Origin: Candidatus Poribacteria bacterium
GTDB lineage: Bacteria > Poribacteria > WGA-4E > UBA9662
Length of the DNA: 32,966 nucleotides
Assembly (NCBI GenBank): GCA_012963885.1
Contig: DTUY01000065.1
Location: forward strand, 1,939 to 34,904
Direction: 5' to 3'
Part shown: positions 25,714 through 32,966 of the stretch, in pieces
How the letters are laid out: each line of letters begins with the position of its first letter
Numbering within the stretch: position 1 is the first letter of the stretch
Program-made: the position numbers and the translations under genes
The notes under the pieces: model-generated
The model's database searches: none
The model's input: only the letters and a program-made list of their open reading frames with translations
What the model was told of the DNA's origin: nothing

Positions 25714-26922
25714 TTAACTCTTATTTTTGAGGTCATGGTTGTTGTTATTCAGTTTTAAGGTTTCCGGTACCATGACCAAGAAAATTAAAACGGCAGTATA
25801 ACCGATTCCGGCTAAAGCAAGACAGGATATTTTTAAATCCCAGATATCCGCGATGTTCCCAACCACCAATGGCCCCACAGCACCACCGAAATTACCGATG
25901 AGACGCCACATGCTCAGGAACTCTCCGACACTGGTGGAAGGTGCTAAATCCGCGCCAAGTGTCATCATTGTGCCCGAACACAGCCCATTTCCAAAACCTA
26001 TTATAATTGCAGCAATGAGCAAAAAAGTAAAACTATTGGTGTATCGCATAATGAATATACCGGTGGCAAAAATGGTGAAACCAGGTACTATTGCATACTT
26101 TCTACCCAATTTATCCATGATAAATCCTGCAATAGGAAACATTAACATATCCACGGCCGAAGAAAACATGACAATAAATCTGATACTTTGAGGTGTTAAT
26201 TCAATCACCTTGCTTGCATAGAGTGGAATGATGATTGTTCTTCCTCTGCGGATTGTCTGAACACAAATTTGTCCGATTCCTGCGGTTGTCAACAATTTAT
26301 AATTTGCCTTCAGCAGAACTAATAATCGTTTCATATGGGATGAAGACAGATGTTTTATCTTCATGTCTCGTTGGGTTTCAACAATAAAAAAGGCACAGAG
26401 AAATGCGGTTAAAACCGAAGCTACCGTATAGACGAAGAATGGGGTTCGTAAACTAGTCCCCAAGAAGATTGAAGCAACTTGCCCCGTGAATGTTCCGATA
26501 CGGTTGATTCCTCCAAACAATGCTATTGATCTACCTCGTTCCTCCACAGGAATGACATCTGTCATATAAGCATGTCGAGAAATCCCCCATAGGGCAATTC
26601 CAATTCCACCTATTAATTGGTAGATAATCAGTTCTGCAACATGGTGGGCAAATCCAATTCCAAGAGTTGATATTGAAAGTACGATTGCGCCGATTAACAT
26701 AGCTGACTTTCGACCAATCCGCTCTAACAAAATACCAGCAGGAATATTCCCAACAACAGAGATAGCGATAACGAAGGTTGTCATAGTATAGGAAAGGTCA
26801 AACGATTTTATGTACAGGCTGAGTGTTGGAGCGACCACTCCGTTACCAAAGGAAAGTAAAAAAGCAGGAAGATATACAGGTAGGATTAGTGATTGACGGG
26901 TAAATTTTTCTCCTCCCGTCAC
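25714..26922 (-). CDS. major facilitator superfamily (MFS) transporter
   Basis: The 402-residue protein has twelve predicted helices in two six-helix halves. The MFS loop 2-3 signature appears as GILLERIGRKSAMLIG, and its counterpart in the second half as GFIMDKLGRKYAIVPG. A charged loop near the middle (QRDMKIKHLSSSHMKRL) joins the halves. It is likely a small-molecule importer or efflux pump. The frame begins with GTG 26922. No ribosome site lies upstream, whereas GGGAGGAG sits inside codons 2-5 with no in-frame start after it, so the start is unsure. It lies upstream of the TIM barrel gene with a gap of about 140 bases. Confidence 0.85.
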   Translation of the reverse strand: MTGGEKFTRQSLILPVYLPAFLLSFGNGVVAPTLSLYIKSFDLSYTMTTFVIAISVVGNIPAGILLERIGRKSAMLIGAIVLSISTLGIGFAHHVAELIIYQLIGGIGIALWGISRHAYMTDVIPVEERGRSIALFGGINRIGTFTGQVASIFLGTSLRTPFFVYTVASVLTAFLCAFFIVETQRDMKIKHLSSSHMKRLLVLLKANYKLLTTAGIGQICVQTIRRGRTIIIPLYASKVIELTPQSIRFIVMFSSAVDMLMFPIAGFIMDKLGRKYAIVPGFTIFATGIFIMRYTNSFTFLLIAAIIIGFGNGLCSGTMMTLGADLAPSTSVGEFLSMWRLIGNFGGAVGPLVVGNIADIWDLKISCLALAGIGYTAVLIFLVMVPETLKLNNNNHDLKNKS

Positions 26923-27304
26923 GTAATTATTAAAAGCCCTGACTTAATGTATTTGATTGATTCCAAGAATAGAAACTTTCAACGATACAGATTGGGATGT
27001 AGATCTTTAGACTTTGGTTCTATTAAAATATTGTTTCACATCATACAGTGTTTTAGGGAAACACACAACCAAAATTTACGATCTTAGATTTAGTTACTAC
27101 AAGCTCTGAAAGGAAAGGCCATGCCTAGAACTCATTAGGTAGATCTAATTGAGATTGTGATAACCGACAACAGTTTCAGTACAGGTGGCATGACGATTAA
27201 ATTTATCCATATTTTTTGAATAGTCACTATTCTCTATTACAACTATAGTTGTATAAAAGTGTTAAATTAGGATAAAATCTGAACCAAGAGTAGGAGGTTT
27301 AGAT
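26923..27304. other. 382-base divergent intergenic region with palindromes, no gene seen
   Basis: The region lies between the minus-strand MFS gene and the plus-strand small lipoprotein. No ORF, tRNA or terminator is supported. Its right end carries two adjacent inverted repeats, listed separately, then A+T-rich sequence and the ribosome site AGGAGG. Confidence 0.45.
27218..27253. promoter_or_regulatory. two adjacent palindromes, candidate operator
   Basis: GAATAGT-C-ACTATTC (27218-27232) has perfect seven-base arms around one base. Five bases on, TACAACTATAGTTGTA (27238-27253) is a perfect 16-base palindrome. Both lie 50-90 bases before the small lipoprotein ATG, where a -35/-10 region would be (a TAAAAT is at 27273-27278). 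Dimeric regulators such as TetR, GntR or MarR types bind sites like these. Neither has a T-run for a terminator. Confidence 0.5.
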
Positions 27305-27586
27305 ATGAAAACACTCTTATTAGTTATGAAATTGTGTATTATTGCTCTTGTTTTCCTTCTCGGTTGTCAGGATAATAACTCGCTGATAGGTAACATAACT
27401 ACCGAGTCCGAACAATCGAATTGGGACAATTACAGATTTAATAATCATCAAGTTGAAGTTGCTGAATTAGAAATTCTGCAGGCGCAGGTCCACGAATTAA
27501 TAAAAAAACCGGATGACCCTGAGAGTGAGAATGCTAAGAAGGTTCGTGATGATTTGGGGATCATCCAAAAACCTGATCTCCAGTAA
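27305..27586 (+). CDS. small predicted lipoprotein
   Basis: This 93-residue protein has a hydrophobic type II signal ending in the lipobox FLLGC, with Cys21. The mature part, of about 72 residues, is polar: an Asn-rich linker, then one helix (VEVAELEILQAQVHELIKKP) and a charged tail. AGGAGG stands seven bases before the ATG, an excellent site. It resembles no enzyme I know. It is separated by 273 bases from the next operon and may be an independent unit controlled by the palindromes upstream. Confidence 0.75.
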   Translation: MKTLLLVMKLCIIALVFLLGCQDNNSLIGNITTESEQSNWDNYRFNNHQVEVAELEILQAQVHELIKKPDDPESENAKKVRDDLGIIQKPDLQ

Positions 27587-27859
27587 GGCGTGTTTTCGCC
27601 CCTTGGTGTTTGATCGTTCTAAATAATCATTTAGTATTGTTTTTGAAGCAGCTTTGCTGATTTCTTGCCCATTCAATGCCTGTTTTTAAGTTTCCTGCCA
27701 TTTGCTACCAGATTATTCTGATTAAATAACCTCCGTGTCTAACCGATGAATTATATTTTTATCTCAACCGTATTTACAATACGACAATAATTTTTGAATA
27801 CACTTCGAGTACACTAGAAGAACTTAATTCAGAAAACAGGATCATCATGGAGAAGATGT

Positions 27860-28951
27860 ATGTCAAAAAGGAGAATCTATATTATCGGAGCGGGTAGTAT
27901 CGCTAATTCTCACGTTCAAACCATCAGTAAACTGCCAATCGATGAAGTAGAAACCCACGTTTCCGACAATAATCCGATTGTGCTTCAACAGTTTAAGGAG
28001 AGATTTCCACAGGTCATCCCGCATCAGGATACAACAGCGATGTTAGCAGAACCTGCACGGGAAAATGACTTTGTGATTGTGTGTACTCCACCTGTTTCGC
28101 ATTGTGCCATAACTGTGCAAGCCTTGGAATCAAATCGGCACGTGCTATGCGAAAAACCGTTAGCCATGAATCAAGGGGAGTCTCGCTCTATGTTGGCTAA
28201 AGCTCAAGAGACTGAAAGATTACTTGGATGTTGTAGTTCAAGGTTTATAGGACATCATGTTACTGAAACCATGAAATCTTGGGTGGAGGAACAAAAGCTC
28301 GGTAGGCTTTATCATGTCAGATGGCTTTACCGAGGTCAAGGATCGAGATCCGGTGTTGTTGTTGGATCCAACCGATCTTGGTGCTTTGACAGTCAACAGA
28401 GTGGCGGTGGCGTCTTGATGGATTGGGGGCCTTATGATATGACGGCCATCAACGATATTTTGCAGCCAATTCAGGTGGACGTGCTTCATGCTTGGATGGC
28501 GCCACCGGTATCGGATGCAGTTCTTCCTGAAGGTGCGGTCTTGGATGTTGAGTTTCACATCGGGGCTTCGATGATTTATCATTGTCAAGATGGAAGTCAG
28601 GTATCAGTTAGTTTTGAGCGTGGTCATCCCGCATACGCATCTTCAACCAAACAATTTGAATTTCAAGGTACTGAAGGTGCAGTGGAATTCGATTGGCTTG
28701 ATCAGGATGGTTTAACATACTATTATAATGATCAAGGAATGGTTGGATCCCAACATGTGCCGTATGTGCAAGATGAAAACGCTCCCCAAATGCTTGAGAG
28801 ACCATTGTTCTACTTTTTTCAATCTATCAATGGGCAACCGTCTCCTGCTGTGCTGAACGAACGGGCAGTTTTTAATTTTAATTGTCTTCGAGCCGTTTAT
28901 GATTGTGTCAGAAACAGACGGTCACAATCAGTTAGATTGGAGGATTTATGA
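27860..28951 (+). CDS. Gfo/Idh/MocA family oxidoreductase
   Basis: The 363-residue protein has YIIGAGSIANSH near residues 7-18, VIVCTPPVSH as the next strand, and CEKPLAM with EKP at about 99-101. The C-domain box is GGGVLMDWGPYDMTAI, where Tyr sits at the usual catalytic His position. A variant of that kind also occurs in the gene at 14064, though with a different context. GGAGAAG is four bases before the ATG. The gene overlaps the next one by four bases (ATGA), so the two are translationally coupled. Pairing an oxidoreductase with a TIM barrel recalls DgpA/DgpC-type C-glycoside cleavage systems. Confidence 0.88.
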   Translation: MSKRRIYIIGAGSIANSHVQTISKLPIDEVETHVSDNNPIVLQQFKERFPQVIPHQDTTAMLAEPARENDFVIVCTPPVSHCAITVQALESNRHVLCEKPLAMNQGESRSMLAKAQETERLLGCCSSRFIGHHVTETMKSWVEEQKLGRLYHVRWLYRGQGSRSGVVVGSNRSWCFDSQQSGGGVLMDWGPYDMTAINDILQPIQVDVLHAWMAPPVSDAVLPEGAVLDVEFHIGASMIYHCQDGSQVSVSFERGHPAYASSTKQFEFQGTEGAVEFDWLDQDGLTYYYNDQGMVGSQHVPYVQDENAPQMLERPLFYFFQSINGQPSPAVLNERAVFNFNCLRAVYDCVRNRRSQSVRLEDL

Positions 28952-29784
28952 GAAAGCATCCGGTCTTTGCTATGGATACCTGCTTTCATAACTCGATTGC
29001 TGGTACTTATCCCTATGATGTTCGTTGTGAAATCTTGGTAGAGTTAGGTTTTGACGCGATTTATGTTTCCCTACAAACGGATGGTCTTCATCATGCCGAC
29101 AAGATGGCAGCTACCAAGAATCAATATGGCTTAGAGGTTGTGGCCGCCTATGCTGGCCTTGATGTTGCCACTACGAAGGATGACCCCAAAAATCATGAAG
29201 TCTCGGAGCTATTTCAACAACTGCCATACGGTTGCGACTTAGAATTGACACTGGTTACCAGTGATCAATCCATAAAACCTTCGTCGATAGATGTCGATCA
29301 CTTGGCGATTGAGAGGCTGAAACCTTTGCTTGAAATTGCTGAAAAACAGCAAGCTCGTATTTGCCTTTACCCACACTTTGGTGCTTGGCTAGAACATGTT
29401 GAGGATGGTGTAAGGCTTTGCCAAAAGATGGAACATTCTTCTTTGAAATTAGTCTTCTGCGGCTTTCATTGGTATGCAGTTGCGGGAAGTAATCTTCCCC
29501 AATCTATATCAAGCGCAATCCCTTATTTACACTCGGTGAACATGTGTGGTTCACGTAGAGGTGGTAACATCGCAGGTTGCACTATCGAACCTCTTGATAG
29601 TGGTGAAATGGACAACTTCTCTTTGTTTGGTCTTCTCAATCGATATGGATATGCAGGGCGTATCGGGTTTCAGGGATACGGTCTTGGTGGAGATGTTTAC
29701 ACCTATCTTCAGCGTTCGATGAACGCGTTTCGGAGTATGGAGAAGCGACTAAGCCTCCACCCCGATTGGGGAGAACTCATTTAA
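28948..29784 (+). CDS. TIM-barrel isomerase-like protein with altered metal site
   Basis: The 278-residue protein follows the AP_endonuc_2/xylose-isomerase-like barrel: CEILVELGFDAIYVSL, then a helix and VVAAYAGLDV, ending with a GYAGRIGFQGYG strand. The usual metal ligands appear replaced. Compared with the paralogue at 24798, the first Glu region is ICLYPHFGAW, the Asp-x-x-His strand is VFCGFHWYA (Asp to Gly), the His strand is LHSVNMCGS (His to Asn) and the last Glu is Gln in GFQGYG. It may work without a metal, bind one differently, or not be an isomerase. GGAGG precedes the ATG inside the previous gene, and the reading frames overlap by four bases. Confidence 0.78.
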   Translation: MRKHPVFAMDTCFHNSIAGTYPYDVRCEILVELGFDAIYVSLQTDGLHHADKMAATKNQYGLEVVAAYAGLDVATTKDDPKNHEVSELFQQLPYGCDLELTLVTSDQSIKPSSIDVDHLAIERLKPLLEIAEKQQARICLYPHFGAWLEHVEDGVRLCQKMEHSSLKLVFCGFHWYAVAGSNLPQSISSAIPYLHSVNMCGSRRGGNIAGCTIEPLDSGEMDNFSLFGLLNRYGYAGRIGFQGYGLGGDVYTYLQRSMNAFRSMEKRLSLHPDWGELI

Positions 29785-29815
29785 ACACAGAACAATTAAA
29801 TGAGAGGAAGGGTAA

Positions 29816-30835
29816 TTGAAGACTTCTCCCAACTTTGATCAACAACAATTTTTGACTTTTCTTCGTCAGACGTACGAAATCGATTTTGTCAGTCTGTCGT
29901 TCATTCCGGAAGGGGAATGCAGTTACATTTATCATGCTATATCTTCTTCGGATCAATATGTGGTAAAGGTTTACATTGATCCCGTTGTTGATCTCCAGCA
30001 TAAGATGGAAATCTCGGTCAAACTACGAAATTTTCTCCCTAACGTTGTTGCTCCAATCCTGACAAACGGTGGGGATTTGACCTGTCGATTCCAAGCGGAT
30101 CTAAGTTCTTACTACCTTGTTGCACTTTTCCCCTTTATTGATGGTATTTCACGTTGGCAACTCTGGCAAAAAGATCAGGATTTTTCTGGCGATCAATTGC
30201 GGTCTGTTGCACAAATGATCGCCCATCTACACGCGATTACTGTCGATTATCCTGTCATTCCAAAAGAAGACTTCACACGTCCATTCTGTAGTGGTATCCA
30301 AAAAATTTATCAAGATATTAATACTTTCTCACCAACTCATAGTTACCATCAGTTGTTGATCGATGCTTTGAAACAAGAACAGTCTCTAGTTACAAGCTTG
30401 ATCTCTCGCTTCGAAGATTTGGTGCAATATGCTCAGTCTGGAATCAAAACGACGGTCATCACGCATGGGGATCCCACATCGGGAAATCTGGTCTGGAATA
30501 GAGGAGGAATTTATCTTATTGATTGGGACAACATGGCTCTGGGAACACCGGAGAGAGATCTGACAACGTTTACTGGAGAGCGATTCGATCTCTTTTTGTC
30601 GGTTTACCTCCGACATTTTCAAACTGACACTTTAGACTTAAAATTGTTCAGTTACTATATTCACGAGTGGGTTTTACAAGAGATCTACGAGTTTTCGGAG
30701 CGGATGCTAAAATCTAATAATGAAAACCAATTACAGCATGATTGGCAAGAACTACGACAGTACTTGCCACCAGATTTTAGTAATCTGGATTCAAGAATTG
30801 AAGCAATTCAGCGGGAACTGGAGAGAGGTCATTGA
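29816..30835 (+). CDS. aminoglycoside phosphotransferase (APH)-fold kinase
   Basis: The 339-residue protein has a protein-kinase-like fold: VVKVY with Lys51 for ATP, the catalytic loop ITHGDPTSGN (Asp219, Asn224) and the metal-binding IDWD (Asp236), all APH/choline-kinase landmarks. Members phosphorylate small molecules such as choline, homoserine, sugars and antibiotics. Resistance is not implied. The start is TTG 29816, with GAGGAAGG four bases upstream. It lies 31 bases after the TIM-barrel gene, so a role in phosphorylating the sugar released by that pair is plausible. It is convergent with the 31025 gene. Confidence 0.85.
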   Translation: MKTSPNFDQQQFLTFLRQTYEIDFVSLSFIPEGECSYIYHAISSSDQYVVKVYIDPVVDLQHKMEISVKLRNFLPNVVAPILTNGGDLTCRFQADLSSYYLVALFPFIDGISRWQLWQKDQDFSGDQLRSVAQMIAHLHAITVDYPVIPKEDFTRPFCSGIQKIYQDINTFSPTHSYHQLLIDALKQEQSLVTSLISRFEDLVQYAQSGIKTTVITHGDPTSGNLVWNRGGIYLIDWDNMALGTPERDLTTFTGERFDLFLSVYLRHFQTDTLDLKLFSYYIHEWVLQEIYEFSERMLKSNNENQLQHDWQELRQYLPPDFSNLDSRIEAIQRELERGH

Positions 30836-31024
30836 GAACAACCTGTACCTGACGAACTTCGCATATAGCTGGTGTCCATACAGCATAATCGAAACTCTCA
30901 TGGGTTGAGGCCACACTAAATTCATCTCGCTTGTTCACGACAACTAGTCCACTCTATCTTTGTTCTGTGGTCTTCTGGTTGTAATTTGATCATTGCTATG
31001 CTGTGAGTTTGGTTTCCCGGTTTT

Positions 31025-31267
31025 TCATTCTTCCTCCGGATTCTCATCATCCATGTCAAGAGTAACAAAATGATAACCAATCTCTTTAATCTGTCTGACA
31101 AGCTCTTCCCGAATATCGATAGCTGGTTCAAAACCAGCATCAGCAACTTTTATACGCAAGATAGATCCGTGATGAGAAAGCTGCACATCTTTAAAATTAA
31201 GATCGGCAAGAATTTGACGTGCTAATGGAATGCGTTCGTCATGATCATTCGACTTGTTATTTTTCAA
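31025..31267 (-). CDS. small protein resembling the C-terminal part of LarE
   Basis: The 80-residue protein matches from memory the end of LarE-type sulfur transferases: RIPLARQILADLNFKDVQL, then HHGSILRIKV, then a loop, then REELVRQIKEIGYHFVTLD. LarE itself has about 270 residues and starts with an ATP PP-loop domain, which is absent here. The gene begins at TTG 31267 with AAGGTAG upstream and overlaps the end of the GT4 gene by 11 bases, so the two are probably coupled. Either it is a free-standing domain with its own function or the remnant of a lost larE. Confidence 0.65.
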   Translation of the reverse strand: MKNNKSNDHDERIPLARQILADLNFKDVQLSHHGSILRIKVADAGFEPAIDIREELVRQIKEIGYHFVTLDMDDENPEEE

Positions 31268-32414
31268 TTCTGACTACCTTTTCATAAAGTTCCAAATATG
31301 ATTGGGCAATATTTTCCCAATCATATCCTTGGGCTAACTCAGTACTCTTTTGTCCCATCTTAACTCGTTGTTCGCCATCATCAATCAGTCTGACCAAATG
31401 CTTGACAAGTTGATTGACATCGCCGGGATCGAACAGTTCACCGTTAGTGCCAACTTCTACGAGATCTGTGATTCCCTGTACTCGACTGGCAACGATCGGT
31501 AACCCCGTTCCCATAGCTTCAAGAACGACCAAGGGCATTCCCTCTGCAAGTGAACAGAGGGAAAAAATATCGGCTTCGTGGTATTTCTGTGGCAGGTTAG
31601 CGTAATCAATTGAGCCAAGAAAATCAATTTTATCGCTGACGTTTAAGCTTCCTGCCAATTTAACTAGTTCTGATCGGTAGGGACCATCACCAGCAATCTG
31701 AATGCGAAAGTCGGCGTTTACCTGTTTGCAGACATCTGGCAACGCTTGAATAAGAAACTGAAAACCCTTGCGTGGAATCAATCGACCGACGGTCAAGATC
31801 TTAACAGGTGAAGAACACGGATTACGCTCAACCGAAAAAAAACGATTTAGATCAAGACCATCCGGAATCACATCTATTTTTATTGATTGATCCGTTTGGT
31901 AGGCAAGTTCTCGTAGTCCGTTACTGCAGGCGACAACTGCGGTTGCTGACCGCCAAATCGACTGGATAATCGGTGATAAAATCAAGTAGAGCCATCGGTA
32001 GTAGGGTGGATCCGGGTTTGGGCGGGGAACATCTCTACCACCCAGAAAAACAACGTAAGGTACATTGTCCATCTTTTCTAACAAATAGGCACATCCACCG
32101 GACGGGATGCCAAAAAAAACTTGAACCACATCGGGTTGAAACTGGTTGGCAACGCGAAAGCCATGGATTGTTGAGCTTATGGCGTAGGTCATCATCTCGT
32201 GAATGGCACAGACGTCTTTTCGTTTCCGAAGTACAGGTACCCGATCAACAGTTATATTTTCAATAACTTCATGCTTAGGCAAATTTTCGAATCGTGAAGT
32301 AATTAAATGAACTTGATGACCTGATGCGGCTAAGTGTTTACCAAGAAAATAACTGACCCAACCACCACCACCACCGATCGGGGGAAATTCGTAGTTGAAC
32401 ATCAGAATTCGCAC
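31257..32414 (-). CDS. GT4-family glycosyltransferase
   Basis: The 385-residue GT-B enzyme has the N-terminal signature MRILMFNYEFPPIGGGGG with the glycine-rich acceptor loop, and a C-domain starting ILTVGRLIPRKGF (206-218). The retaining GT4 motif EGMPLVVLE has Glu291 and Glu299, with GTGLPIVAS after it. It transfers a sugar from a nucleotide donor to a glycan, lipid or small molecule at the cytoplasmic face of the membrane. The start GTG 32414 is poorly marked by a ribosome site; its position fits the family's usual first strand. It is divergent from tmk across 118 bases. Confidence 0.88.
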   Translation of the reverse strand: MRILMFNYEFPPIGGGGGWVSYFLGKHLAASGHQVHLITSRFENLPKHEVIENITVDRVPVLRKRKDVCAIHEMMTYAISSTIHGFRVANQFQPDVVQVFFGIPSGGCAYLLEKMDNVPYVVFLGGRDVPRPNPDPPYYRWLYLILSPIIQSIWRSATAVVACSNGLRELAYQTDQSIKIDVIPDGLDLNRFFSVERNPCSSPVKILTVGRLIPRKGFQFLIQALPDVCKQVNADFRIQIAGDGPYRSELVKLAGSLNVSDKIDFLGSIDYANLPQKYHEADIFSLCSLAEGMPLVVLEAMGTGLPIVASRVQGITDLVEVGTNGELFDPGDVNQLVKHLVRLIDDGEQRVKMGQKSTELAQGYDWENIAQSYLELYEKVVRIEK

Positions 32415-32432
32415 GTTGAAAGTGTAGCAAAG

Positions 32433-32438
32433 ATTATA
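32433..32438 (-). promoter_or_regulatory. possible -10 box of the GT4 gene
   Basis: A perfect TATAAT on the minus strand lies 19 bases before GTG 32414. The -35 is poor, and the leader would be only about 12 bases, so this is a weak call. Confidence 0.3.
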
Positions 32439-32460
32439 GTGGAGAGCAACAGCAAAATGT

Positions 32461-32489
32461 TTGACAGGTTGTTTTAATCACGGTACTAT
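32461..32489 (+). promoter_or_regulatory. sigma-70-type promoter of tmk
   Basis: A perfect TTGACA (32461-32466), a 17-base spacer and TACTAT (32484-32489, four of six) lie 44 bases before the tmk start. An overlapping TATAAC at 32487-32492 is the alternative -10. The predicted leader is about 37 bases. Confidence 0.6.
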
Positions 32490-32532
32490 AACCAATCGAA
32501 ATAGGATCATTTGGTTAAATTATGGAGGTGTC

Positions 32533-32966
32533 GTGCGGGGTGTTTTTGTTACTTTTGAAGGTACTGAGGGATCTGGGAAAACCACGCAGATTCAACGCTT
32601 GTCGGCAGATTTAGCGATTCAGCGATATTCAGTAATTGTCACCCGAGAACCAGGTGGAACAGCGATCTCTGAGCAGATTCGGTCGCTCCTCCTAGATCCT
32701 GAAAATACTGCCATGAAATCAACCACTGAATTGCTATTATATGCCGCCTCACGCACCCAGCACGTTTTGGAAAAAATTATCCCCGCCCTAGAGGAAGGAA
32801 AGGTTGCAATATCAGATCGATTTGCTGATGCTTCGCTTGCATATCAGGGCTATGGTCGTGGATTGGATATCAATCTCATTCGGAGCTTGAACCAAGTAGC
32901 GACCAACGGAATCGTACCGGATATCACTTTTCTGCTTGACTTACCGGTAGATATCGGGCTGAAACG
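32533..32966 (+). CDS. tmk: thymidylate kinase, 3' end beyond the window
   Basis: The first 144 codons are visible and the gene runs off the right edge. It phosphorylates dTMP to dTDP with ATP for DNA synthesis in the cytoplasm. The P-loop FEGTEGSGKTTQ starts at about residue 8. The TREPGGT motif that binds dTMP, the SDRFADASLAYQG DRX segment and the LLDLPVDIGL strand follow in the order of bacterial Tmk. The start is GTG, with GGAGG four bases before it; an ATG at 32522 is in another frame. A complete protein would have about 205-215 residues. A housekeeping gene, it marks the end of the accessory cluster. Confidence 0.95.
   Translation, partial: MRGVFVTFEGTEGSGKTTQIQRLSADLAIQRYSVIVTREPGGTAISEQIRSLLLDPENTAMKSTTELLLYAASRTQHVLEKIIPALEEGKVAISDRFADASLAYQGYGRGLDINLIRSLNQVATNGIVPDITFLLDLPVDIGLK

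Noticed and set aside
27587-27606. Hairpin GGCG-loop-CGCC just after the small lipoprotein, possible terminator
   Set aside because: Only four strong pairs plus a bulged extension, and no T-run follows.
29816-30835. Antibiotic resistance gene
   Set aside because: The APH fold covers many metabolic kinases; the sugar-gene context gives no support for resistance.

Overview
The window is a chromosomal segment from a Gram-negative-type bacterium, rich in carbohydrate genes. Base composition is in the low-to-mid 40s percent G+C by eye. Lipoprotein signals are present and Shine-Dalgarno sites are often clear. The gene content is four PhyH-type dioxygenases, five Gfo/Idh/MocA oxidoreductases, a sulfatase-like hydrolase, a DUF1080 protein, two xylose-isomerase-like TIM barrels, a HEAT-repeat fusion and a vWA membrane protein. 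This mix is typical of marine and sponge-associated Candidatus Poribacteria and of Latescibacteria and Planctomycetes. Poribacteria is my best guess from content alone; no rRNA or other taxonomic marker is present.

Layout. (1) 207-1967, plus strand: a tandem PhyH protein whose first domain looks catalytically dead. (2) 2069-18135, minus strand: a long same-strand block. Read in transcription order it has a canonical PhyH, a TolB-like propeller lipoprotein broken by a one-base frameshift, two Gfo/Idh/MocA oxidoreductases, a vWA/GATase-like membrane protein, a third oxidoreductase, a CBM9-like secreted protein, a fourth oxidoreductase, a PhyH-HEAT fusion, a beta-helix protein, a sulfatase-like enzyme with Thr at the nucleophile position, an SGNH hydrolase and a SAM methyltransferase. 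(3) 18363-21759, plus strand: an unassigned, probably alpha/alpha-toroid protein, an RmlD-like SDR and a PhyH, behind a good sigma-70-type promoter. (4) 21939-26922: a lipoprotein (minus), a DMT exporter (plus), then DUF1080 plus TIM barrel and an MFS transporter (minus). (5) 27305-30835, plus strand: a small lipoprotein behind two adjacent palindromes, then a tight oxidoreductase / TIM barrel / APH-fold kinase operon. (6) 31025-32414, minus strand: GT4 glycosyltransferase followed by a stand-alone piece resembling the LarE C-terminus. (7) 32533 to the edge: tmk, cut by the window end.

How the genes may work together (inference). The oxidoreductases, the DUF1080 protein and the TIM barrels match the parts list of oxidative, 3-keto-sugar type glycoside cleavage. 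The oxidoreductase oxidises a sugar hydroxyl with NAD(P), a keto-sugar hydrolase or TIM-barrel lyase breaks the glycosidic bond, and transporters and a kinase handle products. The sulfatase-like, SGNH, beta-helix, methyltransferase and PhyH genes suggest removal or addition of substituents on the same or related small molecules. Most of these enzymes lack signal peptides and should act in the cytoplasm. The most distinctive points are the altered active sites: Thr in the sulfatase-like enzyme, HxG and HxS in two PhyH proteins, and lost metal ligands in one TIM barrel.
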